Source: Monilinia fructicola
Taxonomy: Eukaryota > Ascomycota > Leotiomycetes > Helotiales > Sclerotiniaceae
Assembly (NCBI GenBank): GCA_008692225.1
Contig: VICG01000015.1
Coordinates: 1,195,001-1,259,000, forward strand
DNA: 64,000 nucleotides
Direction of reading: 5' to 3'
The position numbers and the translations under genes were made by a program. This document shows positions 50,505-61,071 of this stretch, in pieces. The notes beneath the pieces were generated by a model. The model ran no database searches, was not told where the DNA came from, and worked only from the letters and a program-made list of their open reading frames with translations. How positions within the stretch are numbered: position 1 is the first letter of the stretch; each line of letters begins with the position of its first letter.

Positions 50505-51264
50505 CTCGGACGGATTTTAAAAGAGGCATACGCAAAAATATAACTTATAATTATTCAGCGAAACCTTTATATGATTTTATATAATTTATAAATAGTATAG
50601 ATTTAGTATTTTTATATCTGCTATAAAAGTATTGTATTATAGAAATCAATTTTAAATGAATAATAGTATAACGAAATATAAAAATATAGAAAAAATATAG
50701 AAAAAATAAAGATTTATAATAATATTAAATAACTCGATGAATATTATAGCTAAATCTATAAAATCATACTATATAATAAAATAAAAGCTAAGTTCTTTAT
50801 TATACATTTTAGAATCTTAATATCTTTATTAATACTTAAGATATATATTAATAAAGTTAAAAATTTACAAAAATTTACAAGTTTTAAAAGAGTAAATTTG
50901 TTTATTTCGATTATATAAGTATAATTTTTTATTAAAATCTTAAAAATTTTATATTTTATATTAATATATCAAATAAAACTTTTAAGTTTATATTATTTTT
51001 CTCTAATTTTATTTTTTAAAATTTATATATCGTTAAAATCTAAATTAATATATTGATAAATTCTAGAATCTTCTAAAATCATTAACTTTTTAGTATTAGT
51101 ATTCGTTTAAAAATAATTTTTATAATACAAAAACTTTATAGGAAGATATCAAAATACTAAATTTCATATATATATATATATAAATTATATAAAATTATAT
51201 TAGAGTTTTGTTGAATAATTATAAGTTATATTTTTGCGTATACTTCTTTTAAAACGCGCCGGAG
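50505..51264. mobile_element. Non-autonomous AT-rich inverted-repeat element, TA-flanked
   Basis: Inverted ends of about 54 bp: the left starts CTCGGACGGATTTTAAAAGA and the right, read inward on the minus strand, starts CTCCGGCGCGTTTTAAAAGA. Both share the core ACGCAAAAATATAACTTATA. TA flanks both sides (50503-50504, 51265-51266). The 760-bp interior is strongly AT-rich with no reading frame. The TA flanks suggest a Tc1/mariner-type MITE, but no transposase is present to confirm the family. Confidence 0.7.
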
Positions 51265-51513
51265 TATGCATCACTTGATTATCCTTCCTTATCGACGCAA
51301 TAAAGGCGATTCTAGCTAGCATGTGAATGAATGAATGAATGAACGAGTGTTGACACTATCCAATCTCCATACATAGATAGAATGAAATACATTGAATATC
51401 CATCGTGCGCCGGATTTCTATAGAGAGAGTACTATAGTAATTAGGTAGAAACCGTAAAAGTCAAACGAACAATGCGATTTTCGAGCAGGCGACGTATCGG
51501 TCACCTCACAGTA

Positions 51514-51884
51514 CAGTAGAACCTGGTTATATTGGACAAAGAATTTCAGCCAATTAGATCCGGTATAACCAGGATTCCGGTACAGCTAAATATGTATAAA
51601 AAATTATACAGGATTTATATAGAAATTATACAATTAAATACAGTATTATACAGATTTATACAATTTATACAAATTAAAATTTTAATGAGATTATATAATT
51701 ACTTTTTTTTAGTAAATTATTACGTGTTGATTAATAATCCTATATAAATTTATATCAAAATACTCTGATTATATTGGAATTTTGAAAAAGTATAATAATA
51801 TTTTGTTGTATGCAAAAATTCTATTACTTTTATATAAAATCAAGTGAAATTGAAAAAAAATTCCGGTATAACCAGGTTCTACTG
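51514..51884. mobile_element. Pogo-like MITE, 371 bp, TA target duplication
   Basis: Ends are perfect inverted repeats over the first 17 bases (CAGTAGAACCTGGTTAT at the left, its complement at the right ending 51884). TA flanks both sides (51512-51513 and 51885-51886). The CAGTAGAACCT terminus is characteristic of pogo/Lemi-type MITEs of the Tc1/mariner superfamily. A second TATAACCAGG lies about 40 bp inside the left end and can fold back on it. The interior is AT-rich and non-coding. It lies 250 bp from the element at 50505-51264. Confidence 0.8.
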
Positions 51885-51886
51885 TA

Positions 51887-53113
51887 CTCATTCCCAACGC
51901 GGCCTTTTTCTCTCTCCTCGCAGTTTTCCCAACAACCTTCTCATCATCATCATCACGATACTCGTAGAACAAACGAAGGCCCTTTCCCGCCGACCATCGC
52001 CTCAACCCGAATACGGCGGAACGGCGCAGGATTTTGGGTTTGGAGTCGTAATGTATATGATAGTGCACAGGACAGCACAGGACAGCACAGCACAGCACTC
52101 TGTACAGTTTCCTCCGGACGCCCTGATGGCCGAGCGCCGATGGAACTTTAAATGTGGTATTGTGCAGTGTGTATGGATGGGGGGGGGACTCGACGTTCAA
52201 GGGCGCAAGGTAAGATGAGAGTTTACTCAAAAGTGTTGGCGCGACGCGAGAGTATGGGAGGTGAGGAAGTGCTTCGGAGGTAGTGGGGGGGAGGGAGAGA
52301 GGGAGCGAGGGATGGAATAAAGATATACTCCGGCATCTAGAAGGTTGTATTCCACATACAGCAACACATGATCACGACATGACATCTTATCGCGAGATGG
52401 ACATGGTTAAGATTTATCAACACCGACGAACGCTCCCTGCCCGATTAATATAAATCCAAATATAAATCCAAATATAAATCCAAATATAAATCCAAATATA
52501 AATCCAAATACAAATCCAGATCCAGATCCCAACCAGCCAGCTACCACAAGGTAAACCAACCCCACCCACAACTCCCCCGCGCCGTCCCCCCCTTCACCAC
52601 ATCCCACAAACAGCATACCGCAAGAATGAATTTGCATGTAAAGTTAAGGTTACACGGGAAGGTTACATAGAGAAACCCGAATGGCCATCCCCATCCCAAC
52701 ACCAACACCAACACCAATCGCCCGAACCATCCATGAGAACCACCGTAGCCACCCCTGCGAACCCCCACACCCCACACAAGCTAGCAAGCCCAAGCCCAAG
52801 CCCAACTCTCCATGCGCACTCCCCCTCACTCCTCCCGAAAAGCTGTGGTATGTTTTCGAATCTTCACGACGAGATAGACAGCAGATAGATAGATAGCTAA
52901 GCAGGGGATATTTCCTGGCGGGCAATGGGAGAGTAGGGGGATTTAAAACGAGATGAGATGAGATGAGATGAAATGAGATAAAGAAATAAGATAGGGAGAT
53001 ATCACTTTCAAGAAAACTACTGATGTAAAGTACGACGACAACTTACGATAAACCCACAAGGAAAATACACGCTTCAACGTACCTAAACCTAGCTCTTCTG
53101 CCCTCCCCTCCGC
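51887..53113. other. Intergenic DNA, short tandem repeats
   Basis: No gene supported. Contains a GGACAGCACA repeat (about 52066-52100), a 12-bp array at 52449-52530 and CCAACA/CCCAAG repeats (52698-52805). Confidence 0.5.
52449..52530. repeat. 12-bp tandem repeat TAAATCCAAATA
   Basis: About six copies; the last are altered (CAAATCCAGATCC). Open on the minus strand as a Phe-Gly-Phe-Ile repeat, which I regard as a shadow. Confidence 0.85.
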
Positions 53114-54616
53114 TCACTCTTCCAAACCAAAGTTCTCACCCCTCCCCCCCCCCTTCATCCACCACGGTTTTGCCCTCTCCTCCTCCGCCTCCCTCCGCCT
53201 CTTCTGCCTCCCCCTCCTGCCCTCCAAATCCAAGATATCAAGCATAACCACATCGCCCTCCCCATCAAACTGACACAAGCCACCCTGATCCCCACCGCCC
53301 ACCCCACCAGGCGGCGCGCCCCACCTCAAGCCCCTCCCATCGCCCGCGCCCTCCAAATCATCCTGCCCAAGCCAAATATCCTTCACCCCACCCCCGTCGA
53401 AATCATAACTGTTCTCCTCCCACGGAATCCCCTGGTGTGTATTCCGCGGGTGCGGCCAGATGTACGTGTTCGCGCTGGGGATTGTGGTGGGGTTGCCATG
53501 CCAGGATCCGTTTGGGCGCGGCTGGAGGGTATTCGATGGGTGCTGGAGATCGGGGTGTGGACGCCAGTGGGGGTTTGTGCGAGGGAGGAGCCAGAGGAAC
53601 GTTTTGCAGTCGTTGGATTTGTGGCCGGGCTCCTGGCAGAAGGTGCAGGTTTGGGAGCGGTAGGTGGTGCGGTAGTAGGAGGAATCTGGGTGAGAGGGGT
53701 GGTGGGGGTGGAGGGAGCCGGTGCTGGCTGTGCGTTGGAAGGGTGAGGCGTTGGGGTCAAGGTATTCGGGTCTATGGCCGTGGGTGTTGAGATTGGGGTT
53801 GCGGGGGTCCCCGGGAAGATAATTGTAGTTTGGGTTGTATTTGGTTTGTTTTTGCGTGTAGCCAAAGTTTACGGGTGGAATTCCTTGACGTGCTTGGGGC
53901 TGTTGTCCCTGGTGCTGTCCCTGTGGTTGCTGAGGTTGCTGAGGTTGCCGAGGTTGCTGAGGTTGCTGAGGTTGTTGAGGTGTTGGAGTATCAGGAGGAG
54001 ATTGATCTTCATTGAAAGGAGAATCGACCTCTTCGCTTGCCTTCTCATCTGGAGACGAACCCCCTTTCCCTTTCCCATTATCCTTCCTGGCCCCAGGATT
54101 CGGATTGGTAACTGGATCGAAGCCGTCCTTCTCACAAGCATCATTCCAATGTCCCAATACTTGGCACTTGCTACAAGGGCGACGAGGGAACTTTCCATTG
54201 GGGAAAAAATGAGTGATGTCTTCTCCGGTGGGAGCTAGAAGTTTGCCTGGAGTTGGGTTCTCTGGTCTGCTGTTGTTGTTATTGTTGTTGTTGTTATTGT
54301 TCCCGTTTCCACCTGCATTCTTCGATTTCCACGTTCGACATTGATCTTCCCAATGATTTCCAGTACATGCCCTACACTTGGGTGTATCCTTGTTTCTCTT
54401 TCCTACTCCTAGTGGGTTCTTACGACAGTCGGACTCCCAATGAAATTTTCCATCGCAGATACGACAATCAACGAATTCTTGGGGCACTCTACCTTTGTTT
54501 GGGGGTTTATCGTTGTTTTTTCCGTTGCCTTTATCTCCAGCCCCTCCACTACCATTGTCCCGACCATGTCCCGCATCATCCCCAGAATCAGAAGTCTTAT
54601 TTCTGCGTTTCGCCAT
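53114..54616 (-). CDS. CCHC zinc-knuckle protein, low-complexity, 500 residues
   Basis: Probable nucleic-acid-binding protein. Four zinc knuckles are seen: CRICDGKFHWESDC (51-64), CRACTGNHWEDQC (81-93, spacing X2-X3-X4), CSKCQVLGHWNDAC (148-161) and CTFCQEPGHKSNDC (about 322-335). Knuckles 1, 3 and 4 follow CX2CX4HX4C. A basic Gly/Asn-rich N-terminus, a 10-Asn run, a Gln/Pro-rich stretch (QQPQQP type, about 215-240) and a Gly-rich C-terminus lie between and after them. The spacing of knuckles apart from a structured core, and the lack of reverse-transcriptase or capsid domains, argue against a retroelement Gag, although Gag domestication is an alternative. A poly-G run codes KGGGRG near the end. 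Divergent to the Cys-rich gene at 55468. Confidence 0.7.
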   Translation of the reverse strand: MAKRRNKTSDSGDDAGHGRDNGSGGAGDKGNGKNNDKPPNKGRVPQEFVDCRICDGKFHWESDCRKNPLGVGKRNKDTPKCRACTGNHWEDQCRTWKSKNAGGNGNNNNNNNNNNSRPENPTPGKLLAPTGEDITHFFPNGKFPRRPCSKCQVLGHWNDACEKDGFDPVTNPNPGARKDNGKGKGGSSPDEKASEEVDSPFNEDQSPPDTPTPQQPQQPQQPRQPQQPQQPQGQHQGQQPQARQGIPPVNFGYTQKQTKYNPNYNYLPGDPRNPNLNTHGHRPEYLDPNASPFQRTASTGSLHPHHPSHPDSSYYRTTYRSQTCTFCQEPGHKSNDCKTFLWLLPRTNPHWRPHPDLQHPSNTLQPRPNGSWHGNPTTIPSANTYIWPHPRNTHQGIPWEENSYDFDGGGVKDIWLGQDDLEGAGDGRGLRWGAPPGGVGGGDQGGLCQFDGEGDVVMLDILDLEGRRGRQKRRREAEEERAKPWWMKGGGRGENFGLEE

Positions 54617-55467
54617 ATTTACCTTTCTTCTCTCTCTCTCTCTCTCTTCTTCCTCTCACTCCGTGCCTTACAAAAAAGTGATCAACTCTGCGACCTGCGC
54701 TGTACACCACGAATAGTATGCCAAGAACAAGAATGCCAATGAGGGCAAACAAAACAGTCTTCGTATCGCAAGGTAAGTAAGCCCAACGCAATAAGATAAA
54801 GATAAAAATAAAATGCACAAAGTACTCTCACGTGATATTCCGTCGTATCGTATTAAGAAGAATCTGGATGGGAGGAAGAAGAATGGGATTGTCCACGAGC
54901 TGTGTTGGGGTATATGTATTCTGTTCTCCAACAAAGGAGATGAGATTCTTTGTGAGGATGAGATAAAAAGGGGGGACAAGGACATTGTGTGGACTTTGTT
55001 AGTTTGTCTTGGGAATCGAGAAGGAAGAGAGGTGGAGGGGATACGCCTTTGTTCATCTCTAGTTGATAGGTCGGATCCTTTGTGATCTTTGTTCTTTCTT
55101 TCGTGACCTTTGCCAAGTTTCTCTCTCGTGGGGCCCATTCCTTGACAAGTAATAGGATATGAGTGGGAGACGGAAGGAGACAATGATCGTGATGAATGGT
55201 GAAGTGATATCATGAGTGAAAATTGCATTGTCCTTTAGTTTTTGAACAAATGCTTGTGAGGTATTATAAATGCTGCAAGATTTTCAAGTCATATGATATT
55301 TCGCACTTTCCAACACAGTCTCTCACATTCAAACTCACAAGTAGATAAAGACATACACATAGTAAGCTAGACTCACACTTGTACTCATTATCTCATCTTG
55401 GGTGTTTGTGTTGGCACGTAAAAACAGATTTTCTTCCTTGTATTCAAACTAACAAGGCAAATTCAAG
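54617..55467. promoter_or_regulatory. Divergent promoter region of the zinc-knuckle and Cys-rich genes
   Basis: 851 bp between the two start codons. It includes a CT-rich leader tract (54625-54660) next to the zinc-knuckle gene. A CTTGTATTC-rich leader precedes the other gene. Long minus-strand frames here are pyrimidine/purine shadows. Confidence 0.5.
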
Positions 55468-56775
55468 ATGACAACCTGGGATTTGCCCGGTATGGATTTC
55501 GACGACATTGCTGATATGCCCTCATGGGCTTACCCGCAGCTGCCCCTTAACGAGAGAGGCGAGTTTACCCTCAAAAACCCGGAAGAGGATGAAGAAGTGA
55601 GTCTCCCAAACGAAATGTATGACGCAGATGATGAGATCTCCCCATCTCGCTATCTATTCAATAAATTCAGTCGCAGAATTCCTAAGGGTCAAAAAGAAGA
55701 AGGCGCAAGTTCCATGCAATCATCTGATTTACCTACAAGTGCGCAACTTCATGAAAGAATTTGTAGAATCCACGAACAGGAAGCAGAGCGAGAAAAGGAA
55801 AGATCCATTCAGGAGCAACACAGTCAGGCAAAGGATAGCAAGCGGCCATACTTTCTAAGCCAATGCCCAGACTACTCACAAAGATCTTCACTCAGACTTG
55901 ATAAACCTCCTCCAAGAATTGACTTTGCCGCGGTCTTCCGTCAAAACCCTCAAACCGAGATTTCCTCGCCCATTCAACGCGAGCTTCTCGCCATACCCGA
56001 CAATGAAGAGGAAAACTCGGATAACTCGCAGGGATCTCCCCATAAACTCGACGAGATCTCGTCCATCCGCCAAACCATCCTCGTAATCTCCAACAACACG
56101 ATCAAAGCGAGTATTCCAAGAATTTCCGAGGTCCCTCATCGAAAGACTCGAATCAGAGGCTCCTCATCAACCATTCACCGAGACGTTCTCGTCATCGCTG
56201 ACAATGAAGACGAAGAGACTATCAGCACCCTTCCAGGCTTTGAAACCATGAATGTTGACGAACTTGTTTTTGATAACAAGGTTGCCCCAGCATCCTCCTA
56301 CCTCTTCGCTTGCGACATCCAACGTCCGAAACATTTCGACTTGGAGCCCCATTGGTTCCATGACACCCCTGAGAGAAAGTGTTGGTGCTATCATTGCATC
56401 CAACATCGCAAATTTCAATCCACAGGTAAGGAACCAGAGAAACACGATTATAACAAATGGTGCCTCTGCACTTCTTGTATAGAGTTTTGGCACGAAGTCT
56501 TGGACGTAGATGGCGTGTGTAATTGTCCACATTGCAAAAATCGCGATAAAGCACAGGCTATCTCGAAAGAGAGTGATGAAGCGCAGGCTATCTGGGAAGA
56601 GAAAAAAGCACTCGCTACCCTCCAAAACCAACTCCAATCACCCCCATCTACACAGCAGCCACCACGCAACCTACTCTGCCCCGATGCAACAGCAGCCGCA
56701 AGCGAATCCCAGAAGCTTTCTTCCGAATTATTCGACGTAATTCGCGAGACTTTGCGGTATGATTCCGATGAGTAG
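55468..56775 (+). CDS. Cys-rich orphan protein, 435 residues
   Basis: No known family recognised. ATG at 55468 follows an A-rich leader (GGCAAATTCAAGATG). Residues 1-60 are acidic (MTTWDLPGMDFDDIADMPSW). The middle is disordered, with two similar segments: SSPIQRELLAIPDNEEEN (about residue 166) and SSSTIHRDVLVIADNEDEE (about residue 232). These suggest an internal duplication. A Cys/His cluster occupies residues about 305-357: KCWCYHCIQHRKF, then KWCLCTSCIEFWHEV and GVCNCPHCKNR. Three paired Cys-X2-Cys sets could bind zinc. A Gln/Pro-rich tail ends RYDSDE. Intact, with no introns. Likely lineage-restricted. Confidence 0.65.
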   Translation: MTTWDLPGMDFDDIADMPSWAYPQLPLNERGEFTLKNPEEDEEVSLPNEMYDADDEISPSRYLFNKFSRRIPKGQKEEGASSMQSSDLPTSAQLHERICRIHEQEAEREKERSIQEQHSQAKDSKRPYFLSQCPDYSQRSSLRLDKPPPRIDFAAVFRQNPQTEISSPIQRELLAIPDNEEENSDNSQGSPHKLDEISSIRQTILVISNNTIKASIPRISEVPHRKTRIRGSSSTIHRDVLVIADNEDEETISTLPGFETMNVDELVFDNKVAPASSYLFACDIQRPKHFDLEPHWFHDTPERKCWCYHCIQHRKFQSTGKEPEKHDYNKWCLCTSCIEFWHEVLDVDGVCNCPHCKNRDKAQAISKESDEAQAIWEEKKALATLQNQLQSPPSTQQPPRNLLCPDATAAASESQKLSSELFDVIRETLRYDSDE

Positions 56776-59279
56776 AAGCCAATCTTGTTCAAGATTCATG
56801 GTAAGATAAGGTAAGCCGTAGACGCATTGCTGGTAATATGACGACGTATCTTGCGCAGAGAAAGATAAATTCGCGGAATTAGACTGGAAAAATAGAAACA
56901 ACCAAAAAAAATGCATTTTTGATTTAAAAAATGAACTGCCTCGAATGATGTGTAAGTGAAATGTAACGTGACTCTTGATGCTATCGGGAACAAGAAGCGG
57001 CGATGCGTATTTCTTTGTTCTCAATGTGATGAAGATAGATTTGGCACAAAGAAAAGGTAGAAATGTCTCTACATAAAGAACTGGAACGGCAAATATTCCT
57101 AGATAGAGTGACAGTTTAGCTATTTATAGCAATCGAGTGAACTTTATACAAAGAGGTTGTAATCGAGGGCATTTGTGATGTAGGAAATAAAGCTTATCGA
57201 TGGGTATTCAGTAATGTTGTCAAGGCAGAAGCAAATCAAATCCAAGGACTTGAAATAGCAGGAGACCGGTAGTTGACTCGTAACAATCCAAGTATAACGC
57301 CTTGTATCCGTCTGAAGAATAATTCAAATATGTTCACTGTTCCCAAAAATTGATGATTTCGGCGTTTCGGACGACCATTCCGTTCGTCTACGGAGTAAGG
57401 AGTTGTTTCCATTCTATTGCAGGAATAAAAGATTGTCCCGACTCATGTTTTTGTGGAAGTTCTCTAGAATCTTAATCATATTAGGTCGTTGGGAGATGCT
57501 AGAGTTTCCAAATCTCCGTTGAAAGAACGACAACTTCTCAACCTGTGCAAAATTGCAAATGAACTTCCACCCCACCCGCGTTTGCATAACCTTCATCGAT
57601 GAACTGAGTCAAAACATTTGGGCGGTACCTAAATGCAGGTACTTGACTGCCTAGAGAGATCCCAATGCCCACCATGGTACTTGCACCGTGAGCGTTAACA
57701 GGTTCAAAATTGCACATGAAGGTATCGATGCATCTGCATCGCCAACGAATACATGGCCATAGCCACTTCAAGAATGGAGGATATCACAGATCATCTTACG
57801 ATCGACATGAATTACAGTATTCCCGCGAGATGGAGAAAAAAAAACACATCTCAATGCCCAATACGGAAGCGATTGGTTGAAGGTCGCCGAGGCATGCACG
57901 TGTATGCATGCCATCTTGACATGCGTTTTATTTTCGTAATAGTCATCGCTGATAGAGGCGCTTAACAGCGTCAAAGCATACCTAGTAAGCAGATGCAAGG
58001 CTGCGCAAGGATGATTCGGAGACTTCTTTTCTTATGCTAGTCGTCGATGAAGTGAAAGGATTTCCTCCCCCCGTTTCTGCGAATAATGGCAATGGTTGTG
58101 CGGATTCTCACTTGTTTTGTGTTAATTTCAATGGAGCGGCGCCTAAACTTGCTGGGATTTCTTGTTGGGCTGGACAAATTGGTGGTTGAAAGTGGTGGTT
58201 GAGAGTGGTGGTTGAGAGTGGTGAGTGATAAGTGGTGAGTGAGATAAGTGGTGAGTGATTTGGCAATGGTAGACATTGAAGACAAAATTTAAGGAAAGGA
58301 AAGGATAGGTGGTGGAAGATGAGGATCTTCTTCGATTTTCAAGGTTCCTCGTACAATAGTTATTTTTTTCATTGAATATTGCAGTACGGCCGATAACAAA
58401 AAAGAGAAAGGTAGAGATGCAGGTCATTCCTTGATGGGGGGGGGATGGGAGTGTACTGTATTGACCAGAGAGACCAGATTCATTCATGTAGGGACCAAGA
58501 TTTGAGCATGTGAGACCCCTTAATGGCTAAGAGACTACCTAGTACGTACACTGTACCCAGGTATCCATCTATCGATCTACTTGTACCCAAGTGATCAGGT
58601 TGGGTAGTAATCAATGGAATTGAGATGAAATGATCATGTGACTGTTGATTGTTGATGTTGATTGTTGATGTTGATTGTTGATTGTTCCAGAGTTGGTTGC
58701 TGATGGTTTCATACTGTACTGCACGGAGTAGTTGCCACCGTCAGAAATTCTACTGTACAGCATCTTTCTGGGGCGGGGTTTGTCAGAAGAAGTGGATACC
58801 GGATTTATTTACAGTACAGTACTCGGGCTGTATTATTTATTATACAGAGTCCTCTGGACGGAATACAATGCGGAACCTTGGAAAGCATCAAGAGGTGGAT
58901 AATACCTAGGTATGTAAAAAGAAAACGCGGAGATGTTGGGAAGAGTTTGTGACCGAGCAAAAGTGGGTCTCTCTTGTACTTGAAGGGATAAGGAAAAGAG
59001 GAGATGAGATGGAGATGGAGATGGAGATGAAGTTGAATTGGATTGGCTGAATGGATCTCTGGAGATTTTGGAGAAGTGGGATGGATGGGTGGATGGGTGG
59101 ATGGGTGGATGGGTGGATGGATGGGCAATCTTACTTGTACTGTACAGAGTATATCGCGTAGGTTATAATTACTTTGTATACTTTGGACTGTATTTGAGAG
59201 ATATAGTAGTACCCGACAGTAGTATAAGTAAGTAGGTAAGGAGGAATTTATTTAGTTGCGGTGGATGTTAAGGCATTTT
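56776..59279. other. Intergenic DNA, no gene seen
   Basis: Short repeats only: GGTGGTTGAGAGT copies near 58180-58250, GATTGTTGATGTT copies near 58645-58680, and a GGATGGGT array at 59079-59120. ATACCTAGGTAT is at about 58904. Confidence 0.5.
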
Positions 59280-59838
59280 CTTTTCTTATTTAGAAATTAT
59301 ATATAAGATATATATGTGTATATGTATTTATAATATATATATATATATTATAATATAAATAATATAAATAATATAAATAATATATAATAATATAAATAAT
59401 ATAAATAATATAAATAATATAAATAATATAATAATATAAATAACATAAATAACATAAATAACATAAATATATAAATAATATAATAATATAAATAATATAA
59501 ATAATATAATAATATAAATAATATAAATATATAAATAATATAAATAATATAAATAATATAAATAATAGAATAAGAAAGATATTAAATAATAATAGGATTT
59601 ATATTTAAGTATTATATATATATAATATAATATAACTATAACCTTAGAATTTTAGAGAAAATTAAATTAATTAATAAATAAATAAAATTATATACGTAGA
59701 TACTATAGATAAATCTAATATCTAATATATAATATATTTATAAGTAATTAATTAGGATTTTAATTAAGAGGAAATAGAAAAAGGAAAAAGAAAAGGAAAA
59801 GGAAAAGGAAAAAGGAAAAGGAAAAGGAAAACCTTGGA
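59280..59838. repeat. AT-rich microsatellite block with purine tract
   Basis: AATAATAT/AAATAATATA-type repeats fill 59330-59570. An AAAAGG purine run at about 59780-59830 follows. The strand asymmetry of the latter could favour non-B DNA. No inverted ends of a transposon are found. Confidence 0.8.
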
Positions 59839-60061
59839 AGGCTTATTAATAACTTTTCTTTAGCTTGGAAGAATGAAGATGAAATGATTAATCAGTTGAT
59901 ATTAGAAAGTATCAAGTAGCTGGAGGTATGTACTCCGTACCACCGCCATTGTATTGCATCTAGGTAGGAAGTATATCCGTCCATTCATAGGTACATGGAC
60001 CTAGTAGATACTTTATTAGGTTTCAGTCAGTTTGCTAAAAACATCCATACAGTAATAGTAA

Positions 60062-61068
60062 GGGTGCGTTCGGATCGATTTTTTTTTCGATATTAGACTC
60101 AATATATTAACCATATTAAATCTAATATCGTATAATCCAAACGCTATATTGAGTTAAATATAATATTAAGCCTAATATCATGCAATCCGAACGCTATATT
60201 AAATTAAATATAATATTAGGCCTAATATTGTATGATCTGAACGCGATATTTAACCACATTTGGCTAAATAAAAAATACTAGAAAAAACACCCTTGTTTTC
60301 TTCATTTTTAGAGTATTTTTTAAGCTAGTAGGGGTTTAAATATCATATTTGTTAATAGTAACTTTTAGGGTGCGTTTGGATCAAATTTTTTATGATATTT
60401 GACCCAATATATTAGCTATATTGGGTTTAATATGCAATGATCCAAACGCTATATTAAACTAAATATAATATTAGGTCTAATATCATACGATCCAAACGCA
60501 ATATTGAGTTAAATATAATATTAGGCCTAATATCGTACAATCCAAACGCTATATTTTAGCCACATTTTAGCCAAATAAAAAATACCAGAAAAACACTCTT
60601 ATTTTCTTCATTTTTAGAATATTTTTAAACTAACAGGGATCCAAATGTCACATTTGTCAATAACAAGTTTTATATATTGTAAACAAATATATTTGCAACC
60701 CCTATTATATTTTCTTAACCCCCTGTTATATTTTCTTTAATTTTTAACCTAAATAATATTAATCTAATATATATTTAGCTATATTTAATCATATTAATTA
60801 TATTAGGCTTAATATATAATATATTTAATATTCGCCCTAATATTTTCGAAAATCAATCCAAACACACCCTTATATGCTATAGACAAATATATTTGCAACC
60901 CCTATTATATTTTCTTAACCCCCTGTCATATTTTCTTCGATTTTTGACTCAAATAATATTAGCCAATATATATTTAACCACATTTGATCATATTAACCAT
61001 ATTAGGCTCAATATATAATATATTTGATATTCGCCCCAATATTTTTGAAAATCGATCCGAACGCACCC
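60062..61068 (+). mobile_element. MITE of the GGGTGCG family (copy 2), host of a nested copy
   Basis: Left end GGGTGCGTTCGGATCGATTT, right end the complement ending CGCACCC at 61068. TAA flanks both sides (60059-60061 and 61069-61071). Without the nested insert (60368-60872) the element is 502 bp, the same length as the insert. Non-coding. About 50-bp subterminal repeats lie near the left end only, at 60134, 60184 and 60234 (each AATCCRAACGC-like). TWA duplications and G-rich ends resemble PIF/Harbinger Tourist MITEs. Confidence 0.8.
60368..60869 (+). mobile_element. MITE of the same family inserted in copy 2 (copy 3)
   Basis: 502 bp, left end GGGTGCGTTTGGATCAAATT, right end AATCCAAACACACCC. 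TTA flanks both sides (60365-60367, 60870-60872). The target was the TTA in ACTTTTATATGC of the host copy, at base 306 of the host. The corresponding place in the insert reads GTTTTATATATTG and continues in register with the host after the insert. Orientation is the same as the host. Confidence 0.85.
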
Positions 61069-61071
61069 TAA

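Noticed and set aside
49904..50520. Pro/Ser-rich and Gly/Trp-rich frames on opposite strands
   Set aside because: Result of strand asymmetry in purine and GT-rich DNA; no domain.
52407..52637. Phe-Gly-Phe-Ile repeat frame
   Set aside because: Translation of the 12-bp array at 52449-52530.
53435..54238. Long plus-strand frames opposite the zinc-knuckle gene
   Set aside because: Shadows of the Gln/Pro- and Gly-rich coding strand; the minus frame has the four zinc knuckles.
59280..59838. AT block as a further inverted-repeat element
   Set aside because: No matching inverted ends or target duplication found; simple repeats explain it.
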